The translations under genes and the position numbers were made by a program. Positions 1-9,416 of a stretch of 64,000 bases of DNA are shown here, one piece after another. Location of the stretch: assembly GCF_015209745.1 (NCBI RefSeq), contig NZ_CP063657.1, forward strand, positions 806,001-870,000. The letters are read 5' to 3'. Positions within the stretch are counted from its first letter, which is position 1. Each line of letters opens with the position of its first letter. Origin of the DNA: Lysobacter avium (GTDB lineage: Bacteria > Pseudomonadota > Gammaproteobacteria > Xanthomonadales > Xanthomonadaceae). The notes under the pieces were generated by a model, which worked only from the letters and a program-made list of their open reading frames with translations, ran no database searches and was not told the origin of the DNA.

Positions 1-72
1 TTCCCCCGTACTGGATCATCGATACTACGGTGTTTATGTTTCTTTAACAATCAAGATGGCGTGAAATCGTGG

Positions 73-1035
73 TCATTGCAACCGGTCCGGCGGAGCGACC
101 TGCTGGGCATGGATATCGAGCAGATCCTGAATCCGGTCCCGGGTGAACCGGTAGTCCGCACCACAGAACTCACAACGTATCTGCGCCTCCCCATCATCCG
201 CAGCCGCCATTGCCTCATCGCTCCCCAGCGATACCAGCATCGACTCTACCCGTTCAACCGAGCAGGAGCACGCGAACGACAAGGGCCGGTCGCCCATCAT
301 CTGGACACCATCCTCGTGGAACAGCCGGTTCAACAGTTCTTCGACCGGCACTCCCAGCAGTTCGTTACGGCCCAGCGTGTCAAAAAGGGCACCGGCACGG
401 GTCCAGCCGTCCTGGTCACCTTCATCACCCGGGAGCTTCTGCAGCATCAGTCCGGCCACACGCTCGTCGTTGCCGGCCAGCAGCAGGCGCGTCGGCAGTT
501 GTTCTGACTGGCGGAAGTACCCTTCGAACGCATCGCCCAAAGAGTCGGCATCCAGCGCCACCATGCCCTGGTAACGGACGGGATCGCGCCCGCCCACAGA
601 GGGGTTCTCGATCGTGATCGCCAGGACGGCGTCCTCGCCAAGATCACGCAGGTTGCCGGTGATGCCGCTGGCGTCGGGCGAATCGCCGCCCTCGTGTTCT
701 GGATCCAGCCGGACGATGCCGCGCAGGGTTCCCGCCGATGTGCACTCCACGAACAAGGTCCGCAGCAGGCCGCTGCTGCGCAGTTGGACCGACAGCCGGC
801 CGTCGATCTTGATGTGACCGGTGAACAACGCGGCAGCGGCGGTCGCTTCACCCAGCAATTCGACGGCGCCCGGTGCGTGTGCGGCGACATCAGCCATCAG
901 CTTGCGGATGTGCTGCCATGTCTCCTGCAGGTCCACATGCACGCCTCGCACCCCGGCGCGGTCGATCATGAAACGGGTAAGCCGGTCGCTGGCTGCGCCG
1001 GGCGTCAGATTTGGGGTATCGGTTGCTTGGGACAT
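73..1035 (-). CDS. hslO: Hsp33 redox-regulated holdase chaperone
   Basis: Cytosolic chaperone of about 320 residues that is activated by oxidation, when its C-terminal zinc centre releases Zn and unfolds. The four zinc ligands are visible near the C-terminus: a CSC pair (FACSCS) and, about 30 residues later, CEFC, the Cys-X-Cys/Cys-X2-Cys signature of the family. The start was taken at MSQATDTP because the upstream in-frame extension is Arg/Pro-rich and overlaps the divergent mtgA start region. Length fits the family (about 290-320). It is transcribed divergently from mtgA. High confidence in identity, moderate in the exact start. Confidence 0.95.
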   Translation of the reverse strand: MSQATDTPNLTPGAASDRLTRFMIDRAGVRGVHVDLQETWQHIRKLMADVAAHAPGAVELLGEATAAAALFTGHIKIDGRLSVQLRSSGLLRTLFVECTSAGTLRGIVRLDPEHEGGDSPDASGITGNLRDLGEDAVLAITIENPSVGGRDPVRYQGMVALDADSLGDAFEGYFRQSEQLPTRLLLAGNDERVAGLMLQKLPGDEGDQDGWTRAGALFDTLGRNELLGVPVEELLNRLFHEDGVQMMGDRPLSFACSCSVERVESMLVSLGSDEAMAAADDGEAQIRCEFCGADYRFTRDRIQDLLDIHAQQVAPPDRLQ

Positions 1036-1109
1036 GGAATGCTCGCGTGACCGGGCACGTGGTCGATAATGCCGGCTAATTCGGGTTGACCATTCAAGGT
1101 GGGGGCGTG

Positions 1110-1868
1110 ATGAGCAAGGCGCAAGACGGGGAACAGCCGAACGCCGGGCACCAATCTGAATCCCGGCCACGCAAGCGCCGGTGGTTGCGATGGGTGCTCG
1201 GGCTGCCCCTGCTCCTGCTGCTCGTCAGCGTGGTCCAGGTGGGTGCACTGCGGTTTGTGGATCCACCGACCAGCGCTTTCATGCTGGCGCGGCAGATCTC
1301 GGCGTGGACCCACGGAGAGGGAGACTTCCGCCTGTACTACGCGTGGCGAGACCGTGGCCACATATCCTCCAACCTACCGCTGGCGGTGATTGCCTCCGAG
1401 GATCAGCGCTTCGCCGACCACCACGGGTTTGATCTGGAAGCGATCCGCAAGGCGCGCGAGATCCACGAGGACGGCGGTCGTTTGCGCGGTGCAAGTACGA
1501 TCAGCCAGCAAACGGCTAAGAACCTGTTCCTTTGGAGCGGGCGCAGCTGGGTCCGCAAGGGCCTGGAAGCCTGGTACACGGCGCTGGTCGAGCTGATGTG
1601 GCCGAAGGCGCGGATCATCGAGGTGTATGTGAACGTCGCCGAGTTCGGCGATGGCGTCTACGGTGCGCAGGCTGCGGCACAGAAATATTTCGGCAAGGAC
1701 GCAGGCCAGCTGTCGGCGGCCGAGGCCGCGCGCCTGGCCGCGGTGTTGCCGAGCCCGAAGCGCTACAGCGCCGACCGGCCCGGTCCGTATGTCCAGCGCC
1801 GGACGCTACAGATCCAGCGGCAAATGCGGCAGATCGGCGGCCAGTCCTACCTCGATCAGTTCGAGTGA
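1110..1868 (+). CDS. mtgA: Monofunctional biosynthetic peptidoglycan transglycosylase
   Basis: Polymerises lipid II into glycan strands at the inner membrane (GT51 family). The protein has about 252 residues: a basic N-terminus (RPRKRRW), one membrane anchor ([14 protein letters not shown]), then the GT51 domain. The first family motif is visible as [14 protein letters not shown], with the catalytic Glu, and later [16 protein letters not shown] and the [15 protein letters not shown] block. There is no transpeptidase domain, so it is monofunctional. ATG at 1110 was preferred over the upstream TTG because AAGGTGGGGG lies directly before it. Confidence 0.95.
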   Translation: MSKAQDGEQPNAGHQSESRPRKRRWLRWVLGLPLLLLLVSVVQVGALRFVDPPTSAFMLARQISAWTHGEGDFRLYYAWRDRGHISSNLPLAVIASEDQRFADHHGFDLEAIRKAREIHEDGGRLRGASTISQQTAKNLFLWSGRSWVRKGLEAWYTALVELMWPKARIIEVYVNVAEFGDGVYGAQAAAQKYFGKDAGQLSAAEAARLAAVLPSPKRYSADRPGPYVQRRTLQIQRQMRQIGGQSYLDQFE

Positions 1869-1940
1869 GGCACTCGCCGGATGCAGGGACGATGGGCGCA
1901 GTTGCCCATTGAGCATCCGGCGGTCGGCTACCATGCCGCG

Positions 1941-2984
1941 ATGACCGCCCCTGCCAGTCCTGACAAGCACCTGACCCTTGTGGTGGCCGCCTTCAACGAG
2001 ACGGACAGTCTGCCGTTGCTGCAACCCCGCCTGACCGGTGCGCTGGATGGCGTGCTTCACGACCACGGCATCAGCGGCGGGATCCTCTACGTCGACGATG
2101 GCAGCAGCGACGGGACATGGGCGGTGATGCAGGCGCTGGCGGCACTTGATGGCCGCGTCTCCCTGCTGCGCCTGTCGCGCAACTTCGGCAAGGAGTTGGC
2201 GCTGACCGCAGGCCTGGACCGCGTGGTCCGTGGTGCGGCCCTGATCCTTGACGCCGACGGCCAGGATCCGCCGGAGCTGGCGTCACAGTTCGTCGCGCTT
2301 TGGCTGGAGGGCTACGACGACGTCCACGGCACCCGCCTGGCGCGCGAGGGCGAGGGCTGGTTGAAGCGTGCCACGGCCCACGCCTTCTACCGGGTGATGG
2401 GGCGACTGTCCAAGACGCCTGTCCCAGCAGACACCGGCGACTTCCGGCTGCTGTCACCGCGCGCGCTGCACGCATTGGGACAGATGCGCGAACGCCACCG
2501 CTTCATGAAAGGCCTGTTCGGCTGGGTGGGCTTCAACCGCATCGCGCTGCCCTATCACCGTGGCCCGCGCGCCGCCGGCGAGACCAAGTTCAATTTCTGG
2601 CGTTTGTGGAACCTTGCGCTGGAAGGCATCACCAGTTTTTCGACGGCGCCCCTGCGGCTGGCGACCTACCTGGGTCTGGCGACCGCTTTGCTGGCCTTCG
2701 GCTACGGCTCCTGGGTGATCGGGAAGGCACTGCTGTGGGGCGACGCGGTGCAGGGCTGGCCGACCATGATGGCGGTAATCCTGTTCCTGGGCGGCGTGCA
2801 ACTGATCGCCCTGGGACTGATCGGGGAATACCTCGGACGTCTGTACGAGGAGTCCAAGCAGCGCCCGCTCTACCTCGTGGATGCCTGGCAGCCGGCGGCG
2901 GGGGTATGCTCGGATCAGGCACCCGATATGGAAGGAGAGCGCCATGCGCAACGTAAGGCATCTGCTGGAAGCCAAATCCCCTGA
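1941..2984 (+). CDS. Family 2 glycosyltransferase, polyprenyl-phosphate sugar transferase type
   Basis: Probable transferase moving a nucleotide-activated sugar onto a polyprenyl phosphate carrier at the cytoplasmic face of the inner membrane (DPM1/GtrB/ArnC-like). The N-terminal GT-A domain shows VDDGSSDGTW and the metal-binding LDADGQDPPEL. Two hydrophobic segments near the C-terminus (around LGLATALLAFGYGSWVI and MMAVILFLGGVQLIALGLIGEYL) match the two-helix anchor of this class. ATG 1941 follows a long in-frame extension with no convincing ribosome-binding site. Its last 41 bases overlap the CBS-domain gene. The sugar donor cannot be told from sequence. Confidence 0.85.
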   Translation: MTAPASPDKHLTLVVAAFNETDSLPLLQPRLTGALDGVLHDHGISGGILYVDDGSSDGTWAVMQALAALDGRVSLLRLSRNFGKELALTAGLDRVVRGAALILDADGQDPPELASQFVALWLEGYDDVHGTRLAREGEGWLKRATAHAFYRVMGRLSKTPVPADTGDFRLLSPRALHALGQMRERHRFMKGLFGWVGFNRIALPYHRGPRAAGETKFNFWRLWNLALEGITSFSTAPLRLATYLGLATALLAFGYGSWVIGKALLWGDAVQGWPTMMAVILFLGGVQLIALGLIGEYLGRLYEESKQRPLYLVDAWQPAAGVCSDQAPDMEGERHAQRKASAGSQIP

Positions 2985-3372
2985 GGTCTATGCGATCGCC
3001 CCGGACGCGCCGATGATCGATGCGATCCGGTTGATGGCGGAGAAGCGTGTGGGAGCGCTGCTGGTTCTCGACAACGGGCGGCTGGCCGGGATCATCTCGG
3101 AGCGTGACTACGCCCGCAAGATCATCCTGCAGGGCCGCTCTTCCAAGACCACGGCGGTCTCCGAGGTGATGACCACCGACATGCACACCGTCGGTCTGGA
3201 AGACACCGCCGAGCACTGCATGGCGCTGGTGACCGACCAGCGCATCCGCCACCTGCCGGTGATGGCCGACGGCAAGGTGATGGGGGTGGTGTCCATTGGC
3301 GACCTGGTGAAGGCGGTGATCGAGGACCAGCAGCAGGAACTGGTGCAGATGCAGCGCTACATCGAAAGCTGA
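2944..3372 (+). CDS. CBS-domain pair protein
   Basis: Small soluble protein of 142 residues made almost entirely of two CBS motifs, which normally bind adenine nucleotides and act as energy or redox sensors. The first motif holds DAPMIDAIRLMAEKRVGALLV with GRLAGIISERDY, the second DTAEHCMALVTDQRIRHLPVM with GKVMGVVSIGDLVKAV. The start at MRNVRHLLEAK is supported by GGAAGGAGAG just upstream. It begins inside the 3' end of the glycosyltransferase gene in another frame, so the two are probably cotranscribed. No partner enzyme is evident. Confidence 0.9.
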   Translation: MRNVRHLLEAKSPEVYAIAPDAPMIDAIRLMAEKRVGALLVLDNGRLAGIISERDYARKIILQGRSSKTTAVSEVMTTDMHTVGLEDTAEHCMALVTDQRIRHLPVMADGKVMGVVSIGDLVKAVIEDQQQELVQMQRYIES

Positions 3373-3402
3373 GCCGCAGCGGCCGCGTCCACGCGGCTGC
3401 GC

Positions 3403-5406
3403 TCACTTCGCGTACTGGCCGCCGCAACCCGCGTCTTCACCCGGCCCAAGCTCCAGGGTGGCCAACAGGGCGGCAGGCGGCGCGATGCTCCCAAGCGCCA
3501 GTGCGATGGCCCCGCGCAGTCCCACGCGCTTGAGGTCCGGTCTGATGCCCGGATGCTTGAAGCTGCCGTCCACCAGCAGCGGCGCGCGGAAGGCGAGGAT
3601 GCTGCGGTCCTTGGGACGCGGGCGGATAATCAAGTCCAGCTGTTCGTTCTTCAGATCTATGGTGCCTTCCCCCAGGAGCATGGTGTCGGTGGTGTCGAAG
3701 GCGAACGCGCCGGCGGTCATGGTGCCATCGGCCACCTTGAACTCACCGAAGGCGCAGCGGATCGGAATCAGTCGATCACCGGTCAGCTTGAACTTGATGA
3801 TCTCGGCGATGTCGATGCCGGCCATTTCCATGAGCATGTTGCTGATCTTGCCGCTGCCCATGCCGATCTCGACCTGACCGTCGCTGCTGCCCAGCATCGC
3901 GGCGATCGAGTTGCCATGGCCGGTGAGGTCGACATGGCCGGAGATCTTGCCAATGGCGTTCTGCAGCGACTCCACCTTGGGCAGCATCCGGGACAGGTCC
4001 AGCCCGCGCACCTGCACTTTTGCGTGGGTGCGGATATCGGATTCGCGTGCGTCCATCCGCACCGTGGACTGGATCTTGCCGCCCGCGACGCCGAAGTCGA
4101 GCGGGTCAAGCACCAGAAGACCCGCATTCAGGGACAAACGGGTGTTCATGTTGTCCAGTGGCAGCGAAGGGGCATTGATACGATCGGCCTTGAGGCTGAC
4201 GTCGGCGTCCATCGCACGCATCTTTTCCAGTCTGTAGGGCGTGTCGGGCAGCACGCGCTGGCGGGCTTTCATCTCCGCGGCTTTCGCTGTCAGCTCAGGG
4301 TTGCTGGTTTCTCCGGGACCGGTTTGCGGCGCGCCGCCGACCAACCCGGCCAGGTCGTCGAAGTCCAGTCGTTTGGAATGCAGGTCCGCCTTTAGCAGGG
4401 GGCGATCACCACCCGTGGTGAATGCCGCGCTGCCGGCAAGGTCGCTGTCACCTACGGTCCCGCTGAACTTGTCGTAGTGCCAGGTGGTGCTGGATCCGTT
4501 GATGTCGCGGGTGAGGCGGCCCTCCAGGGTGTAGGGCGGGGTCGGCGGCAAGGCGACTCCGATCAGCGGATAGAGGTCGTCCAGATTCTTGCCTGACAGG
4601 TTGAGCTGGAGATCGAAATCGCGCATGCGAAGCGGGTCGAGGAGTGTGCCGCGTGCGTGCGCCTTGGTCGCGCCCGCCTGGGCGCGCGCGTCGATCTGGT
4701 AGGGCGAATCGACATCGCGCAGTTCCACGGGCGACTCAGCCGTGCCTTCCACCGTGAATTCGTTGCCCCGCCACTGGCCGCCGCCCTTCACCTGGATGGG
4801 TGGTGCGTTGCCGGCTTCCTTGGCCGCGGCGCTGGTCACGCCCACCTTGATGTCGGTCTTGTCCGCTTCGTCGAGGAACACCAGCTCGCCACGGGAAATC
4901 CATACCCGCCGAAACTCGAGATTGCTGTCGCCGCCGCCGCTGTTGCGCAGCTGCCAGTTGCCGCCGCCTTCCGGGTTGGCTTCTAGCGAGACGTGCGGTT
5001 GCGCCAGGCGCAGGTGGGGTATGCGCACCTTGCCGCGCAGGAGGCGCAGCACGTCGATCGACAGCTCCAGCTGCTCGGCGCTGGCCATCTCGGGATTGCG
5101 CGCCCACTTGGCGTTGGCGAAGTGCACGTCATTGGCGCGGATTGTCGGCGTCCAGCCCAGGTCGACGTCGAGATCGCCCTTGATCCTGAACTCGCGTCCG
5201 GTGCGGTTTTCCACCTGGCGCTCGACCGGCGCCTTGAACCAGTTCCAGTCCCACAGCGCGACCAGCACGATCAGGCCAAGCACGACCACCGCGAGCGCCG
5301 TCCACCACGGGTGGCGTCGGGGTTGCTGCCACCATTCGGTCGAGCCCGCCGCGCCTCGCGGGGCTGGTTCGGAATCGGGTGGGGTGGCAGGCGGCGACTC
5401 GGGCAT
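3403..5406 (-). CDS. AsmA-family inner-membrane/periplasmic protein
   Basis: A 667-residue protein with one N-terminal transmembrane helix (about residues 35-53, WWTALAVVVLGLIVLVALW) and a long periplasmic part rich in beta-strand-type segments such as RLSLNAGLLVLDPLDFGVAGG and GSGKISNMLMEMAGIDIAEIIKF. These are typical of the AsmA/TamB/YhdP group, which is linked to lipid transport between membranes and to outer-membrane homeostasis. The C-terminal block (GEGTIDLKNEQLDLIIRPRPKD) is the AsmA C-terminal repeat. It lies between the CBS gene and prfC on the minus strand, likely as its own unit. The lipid cargo is unknown. Confidence 0.85.
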   Translation of the reverse strand: MPESPPATPPDSEPAPRGAAGSTEWWQQPRRHPWWTALAVVVLGLIVLVALWDWNWFKAPVERQVENRTGREFRIKGDLDVDLGWTPTIRANDVHFANAKWARNPEMASAEQLELSIDVLRLLRGKVRIPHLRLAQPHVSLEANPEGGGNWQLRNSGGGDSNLEFRRVWISRGELVFLDEADKTDIKVGVTSAAAKEAGNAPPIQVKGGGQWRGNEFTVEGTAESPVELRDVDSPYQIDARAQAGATKAHARGTLLDPLRMRDFDLQLNLSGKNLDDLYPLIGVALPPTPPYTLEGRLTRDINGSSTTWHYDKFSGTVGDSDLAGSAAFTTGGDRPLLKADLHSKRLDFDDLAGLVGGAPQTGPGETSNPELTAKAAEMKARQRVLPDTPYRLEKMRAMDADVSLKADRINAPSLPLDNMNTRLSLNAGLLVLDPLDFGVAGGKIQSTVRMDARESDIRTHAKVQVRGLDLSRMLPKVESLQNAIGKISGHVDLTGHGNSIAAMLGSSDGQVEIGMGSGKISNMLMEMAGIDIAEIIKFKLTGDRLIPIRCAFGEFKVADGTMTAGAFAFDTTDTMLLGEGTIDLKNEQLDLIIRPRPKDRSILAFRAPLLVDGSFKHPGIRPDLKRVGLRGAIALALGSIAPPAALLATLELGPGEDAGCGGQYAK

Positions 5407-5526
5407 GGGGGAGATCGGATAGCGTGGAATGGCCCAACCATCCGCACTCCACGGTAAAACGCCGGTGAAATGGCGCCGCCAGGGTTCAGGCCCCGATCCG
5501 CGGTCGGGACCCGAGCGCCGATGCGA

Positions 5527-7152
5527 TCAGGTGTGGGCCTGCTCGCGGGTGGCCAGGAACTCGACGTCCGGTGCGCGCTCCTGAGCGAGCTGCAGGTTGA
5601 CCCGCGTGGGCGCCAGATAGACCAGCTGGTCGGCGGCGTCGAGCGCCAGGTGGCTGGCGTTCTTGTCGCGGAACTCCTCCAGCTTGCGTTCGCTCGCGCA
5701 GCGGATCCAGCGCGTGGTGGAGATGCTGACCGGCTCGAAAATCGCATCCACCCCGTACTCGGCCTTCAGCCGGTAGGCGACGACCTCGAACTGCAGCACG
5801 CCGACCGCGCCCAGGATCAGGTCGTTGCTCATCAGCGGGCGGAAGAACTGGGTCGCGCCTTCCTCGCTGAGCTGGGCCAGCCCCTTCTGCAGCTGCTTGA
5901 GCTTGAGTGGATCACGCAGGCGGGCGCGCCGGAACAGCTCGGGAGCGAAGTTGGGGATGCCGGTGAAGGTGATCGATTCGCCTTCGCTGAAGCTGTCGCC
6001 GATCGACACCGTGCCGTGGTTGTGGATGCCCAGCACGTCGCCCGAATAGGCGGTCTCGGCGATTTCGCGGTCGCTGGCCATGAAGGTCAACGCATTGGCC
6101 AGCTTGAGCTCCTTGCCGGTGCGCACGTGGAAGGCCTTCATGCCGGCGGTGAACTTGCCCGAACACACGCGCATGAACGCCACCCGGTCGCGGTGTTGCG
6201 GGTCCATGTTGGCCTGGATCTTGAACACGAACCCGGTGAGCTTCTCCTCGGTCGGATCGACATCGCGGGTCGTGGTTTCCCGGGGCTGCGGCGCGGGCGC
6301 GTTGTTGACGAAGAAGTCCAGCAACAACTGCACGCCAAAGTTGTTGACCGCCGAGCCGAAGAACACCGGTGTCTGTTCGCCGGACAGGTACTTCTCGATG
6401 TCGAACGGATGGCTGGCGCCCTGGACCAGCTCCAGCTCGTCGCGCAGTTCGGCCAGCACGGCGGCGCCGATGCGCTGCTCGAACGCGGGATCATCGATCG
6501 ATTTGAAGATCGTCGAATCCTGGCGGGTGAAATTACGCCCCGGCTCGTACAGGTGCACCTCGCCGGTCAGCAGGTGGACGACGCCCTTCAGGCGCTTGCC
6601 CATGCCGATCGGCCACGTCACCGGCGCGCACTGGATGTCGAGCACGCTCTCGACCTCATCGAGCAGCTCGATGGGCTCCTTGCCCTCACGGTCGAGCTTG
6701 TTGATGAAGGTCATGATCGGCGTGTTGCGCAGCCGGCAGACCTCCATCAGCTTGATCGTGCGCTCCTCCACGCCCTTCGCGACGTCGATCACCATCAGCG
6801 CGGAGTCCACGGCGGTCAGCACGCGGTAGGTGTCCTCGCCGAAGTCCGCGTGGCCCGGGGTGTCGAGCAAATTGACGATGCGCCCGTCGTAGGGGAACTG
6901 CATCACCGAGCTGGTCACCGAGATGCCGCGCTCCTGCTCCAGCTTCATCCAGTCCGAGGTGGCGTGGCGGGCGGCCTTGCGGCCTTTCACCGACCCGGCC
7001 ATCTGGATCGCACCGCCAAACAGCAACAGCTTTTCGGTCAGCGTGGTCTTGCCGGCGTCGGGGTGCGAGATGATCGCGAACGTGCGGCGGCGCAGCGCCT
7101 GCTTGGAGACGTCGGATTTGCTGGAGACGTCGGATCTGGATGCGTCGGACAT
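5527..7152 (-). CDS. prfC: Peptide chain release factor 3
   Basis: Translational GTPase that removes RF1/RF2 from the ribosome after peptide release. The GTPase motifs are all present: G1 HPDAGKTT, G3 [11 protein letters not shown]4 [10 protein letters not shown]. The rest follows the RF3 layout with FGSAVNNFG and the C-terminal [21 protein letters not shown]. The chosen start ([17 protein letters not shown]) gives 541 residues, slightly more than the usual 529-534. The excess is a short SDVSS/SDVSK repeat at the N-terminus, so a start a few codons later is possible. Confidence 0.95.
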   Translation of the reverse strand: MSDASRSDVSSKSDVSKQALRRRTFAIISHPDAGKTTLTEKLLLFGGAIQMAGSVKGRKAARHATSDWMKLEQERGISVTSSVMQFPYDGRIVNLLDTPGHADFGEDTYRVLTAVDSALMVIDVAKGVEERTIKLMEVCRLRNTPIMTFINKLDREGKEPIELLDEVESVLDIQCAPVTWPIGMGKRLKGVVHLLTGEVHLYEPGRNFTRQDSTIFKSIDDPAFEQRIGAAVLAELRDELELVQGASHPFDIEKYLSGEQTPVFFGSAVNNFGVQLLLDFFVNNAPAPQPRETTTRDVDPTEEKLTGFVFKIQANMDPQHRDRVAFMRVCSGKFTAGMKAFHVRTGKELKLANALTFMASDREIAETAYSGDVLGIHNHGTVSIGDSFSEGESITFTGIPNFAPELFRRARLRDPLKLKQLQKGLAQLSEEGATQFFRPLMSNDLILGAVGVLQFEVVAYRLKAEYGVDAIFEPVSISTTRWIRCASERKLEEFRDKNASHLALDAADQLVYLAPTRVNLQLAQERAPDVEFLATREQAHT

Positions 7153-7245
7153 GGGCTTGGCGCGCACGGGCGCGCGGACAGAGCGGAAAGCCGCCAATTA
7201 TAGGTCACGCGGCCGCGCCACCAGCGGGCACGTAGTCATCGGGCA

Positions 7246-7275
7246 CAAACAAGCGCCCCGCAAAGGCGGGGCGCT
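7246..7275 (-). terminator. Rho-independent terminator of htpG
   Basis: Perfect 10-bp inverted repeat AGCGCCCCGC/GCGGGGCGCT with a 4-base loop, downstream of the htpG stop. Read on the minus strand the stem is followed by TGTTTG. It separates htpG from prfC. Confidence 0.75.
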
Positions 7276-7312
7276 CGGGGTGTTGCAGTCGGTCGACGAT
7301 AAGCGGACGTCC

Positions 7313-9223
7313 TCAGGCCCCCGTCAGCACCCGGTTCATTCGCTGCACGAACGCGGCCGGATCGGGCAACGGCGCGCCAGCGGAAATCTCGGCCTGCTCC
7401 AGGATCAGGGTCGCCAGATCGGCGGCCTTGGCATCGTCGGTTTCCGCCTCGACGCGCTTCAGCAACGCGTGCTCCGGGTTGATCTCCAGGGTCGGTTTGC
7501 TCTCCGGCATTTGCTGGCCGGCCTCGCGCAACATGCGGGCGAAGTGCGGGGCCATGTCGAAATCGGCCAGCGCCAGGCAGGACGGCGAGTCGGTCAGTCG
7601 CGCCGACACGCGGACATCGCTGACCCGGTCACCGAGCAGGGTCTTCAGTCGGGCGACCAGCGGTTCAGCTGACCTGGCCGCCTCTTCCTGTTTGGCCTTG
7701 TCCGCCTCGTCCAGCGGCAGCTCGCCCTTGGCGACGTTCTGCAGCTTCTTGCCGTCGTACTCGGTCAGCGAGCCGAGCATCCACTCGTCGATGCGGTCGG
7801 ACATCAGCAGCACCTCGATGTCCTTGGCCTTGAACGCTTCCAGTTGCGGGCTGCCGAACGCGGCGGCGTGGCTTTCCGCAGTGATGTACCAGATCGTGTC
7901 CTGGCCGGTCGCCATGCGGCCGATGTAATCGTCCAGCGACACCACCTGCTTGCCGGCCTCGCCCTTGGTGGACGCGAAACGCAGCAACTTGGCGATCCGC
8001 TCGCGGTTGGCGTGGTCCTCGCCGATGCCCTCCTTGAGGGTGTTGCCGAACGCCTTGTAAAACGTGGCGAACTTCTCCGGCTCATCGCGGGCGAGCGTCT
8101 CGATCAGGTCCAGCACGCGCTTCACGCAGGCCGACTTGATCCGGTCCAGCTGGCGGTTCTGCTGCAGCAGCTCGCGGCTGACGTTCAGCGGCAGGTCGTC
8201 GGCGTCGATCACGCCGCGCACGAAGCGCAGGTAGTTGGGCAGCAGCTCCTCGGCGGCGTCCATGACGAACACACGCTTGATGTACAGCTTCAGGCCCTTG
8301 CGCTCGTCGCGGCCGCCCATCATCAGGTCGAACGGCGGCTGCGAGGGCAGGTAGAGCAGGGTGGTGAAGCTCTGGCTGCCCTCCACCCGGTTGTGCGTCC
8401 AGGCCAGCGCATCGTTGAAGTCGTGGCCGAGCGACTTGTAGAAGCTCTGGTAGTCCTCGTCGCTGATCTCGCTGCGGGGCTTGGTCCACAGGGCAGAGGC
8501 GGCGTTGATGGTTTCCCACTCCGGCCCGGCGCTGTCGTCCTTCTTCGGATCTTCTGCGTCGTCGTCACCGGTGTCATCGGCAGGCTTCTGCATCCGGATC
8601 GGGAAGGCGACGTGGTCCGAATAGCGGCTGATCAGCGAGCGCAGCTTCCAGTCGGCAAGGAATTCATCCTCATCGGCCTTCAGGTGCAGCGTCACGGTGG
8701 TGCCGCGCTCGGGCAGCTCAACGGTGTCCAGGGTGTACTCGCCCTTGCCGTCGCTTTCCCACTTCACGCCCTCGCTGGCCGGCGCGTCGGCGCGGCGGCT
8801 GAGGACGGTCACCTTGTCGGCGACCACGTAGGCGGAATAGAAACCCACGCCGAACTGGCCGATCAGGCGCGCATCGGCTTTCTGCTCGTTGCCCATGGCC
8901 TCCAGGAACCGGCGCGTGCCGGAGCTGGCGATGGTGCCGATGTTGGCGACCACCTCGTCGCGGCTCATGCCGATGCCGTTGTCGGCGATGGTGATGGTGC
9001 GCGCGTCCTTGTCCCAAGTGATGTCGATGTGCAGGTCGCCCTCGCCGGCATTCAGCGCGGGGTTGGCGATCGCCTCGAAGCGCAACTTGTCGCAGGCGTC
9101 GGAAGCGTTGGAGATCAGCTCGCGCAGGAAGATCTCCTTGTGCGAGTAGAGCGAGTGCGTCACCAGGTGCAGGACCTGGGCGACCTCGGCTTCGAATTTG
9201 CGGGTTTCTGTCGTAGTGCTCAT
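7313..9223 (-). CDS. htpG: Molecular chaperone HtpG (Hsp90)
   Basis: ATP-dependent bacterial Hsp90, 636 residues. The GHKL ATPase domain is clear: ELISNASDACDKLR with the catalytic Glu, DNGIGM, and GQFGVGFYSAYV. The middle domain shows LYIKRVFVMDAAEELLPNYLRFVRGVID and NVSRELLQQN. It ends with a dimerisation domain without the eukaryotic MEEVD tail. ATG 9223 (MSTTTETRKFEAEV) fits the family; the very long upstream frame is not conserved in type. A sigma-32-like promoter lies about 40 bases upstream, consistent with heat-shock control. Confidence 0.97.
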   Translation of the reverse strand: MSTTTETRKFEAEVAQVLHLVTHSLYSHKEIFLRELISNASDACDKLRFEAIANPALNAGEGDLHIDITWDKDARTITIADNGIGMSRDEVVANIGTIASSGTRRFLEAMGNEQKADARLIGQFGVGFYSAYVVADKVTVLSRRADAPASEGVKWESDGKGEYTLDTVELPERGTTVTLHLKADEDEFLADWKLRSLISRYSDHVAFPIRMQKPADDTGDDDAEDPKKDDSAGPEWETINAASALWTKPRSEISDEDYQSFYKSLGHDFNDALAWTHNRVEGSQSFTTLLYLPSQPPFDLMMGGRDERKGLKLYIKRVFVMDAAEELLPNYLRFVRGVIDADDLPLNVSRELLQQNRQLDRIKSACVKRVLDLIETLARDEPEKFATFYKAFGNTLKEGIGEDHANRERIAKLLRFASTKGEAGKQVVSLDDYIGRMATGQDTIWYITAESHAAAFGSPQLEAFKAKDIEVLLMSDRIDEWMLGSLTEYDGKKLQNVAKGELPLDEADKAKQEEAARSAEPLVARLKTLLGDRVSDVRVSARLTDSPSCLALADFDMAPHFARMLREAGQQMPESKPTLEINPEHALLKRVEAETDDAKAADLATLILEQAEISAGAPLPDPAAFVQRMNRVLTGA

Positions 9224-9263
9224 GCGTGGCTGTCCCTTGGCGCAAAACGGTTGACTGCCCTTC

Positions 9264-9292
9264 AGCTGGGGCGGCGCATGCACTAAATCAAG
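9264..9292 (-). promoter_or_regulatory. Candidate sigma-32 (heat-shock) promoter of htpG
   Basis: On the minus strand CTTGATT (9286-9292) and CCCCAGCT (9264-9271) are separated by 14 bases, close to the recalled sigma-32 consensus CTTGAAA-N13/14-CCCCATNT. The position gives a 5' leader of roughly 35 bases before the htpG start. The DUF4105 gene leaves in the other direction from the same 193-base gap. Confidence 0.65.
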
Positions 9293-9416
9293 CCCTCGGG
9301 CTGGTTTCCGCGCGTGCGCGCAGCCGTGCGTGCACCGACGTGACAGGGGATGGCGCCGATTGGGCCAGTGCGTATCGTATCCACCATCGAGCCCATCGCG
9401 GTCATCGGAGCACACC

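Noticed and set aside
1036..1109. Possible sigma-32 promoter for hslO (CTTGAAT in the minus strand).
   Set aside because: The upstream element is good, but no CCCCAT-like element lies at the right distance.
5470..7203. Long plus-strand open frame over prfC.
   Set aside because: Shadow of prfC in GC-rich DNA: no ribosome-binding site and no domain features.
7844..9286. Long plus-strand open frame over htpG.
   Set aside because: Antisense shadow of htpG with His/Gln/Val-rich composition typical of such frames.
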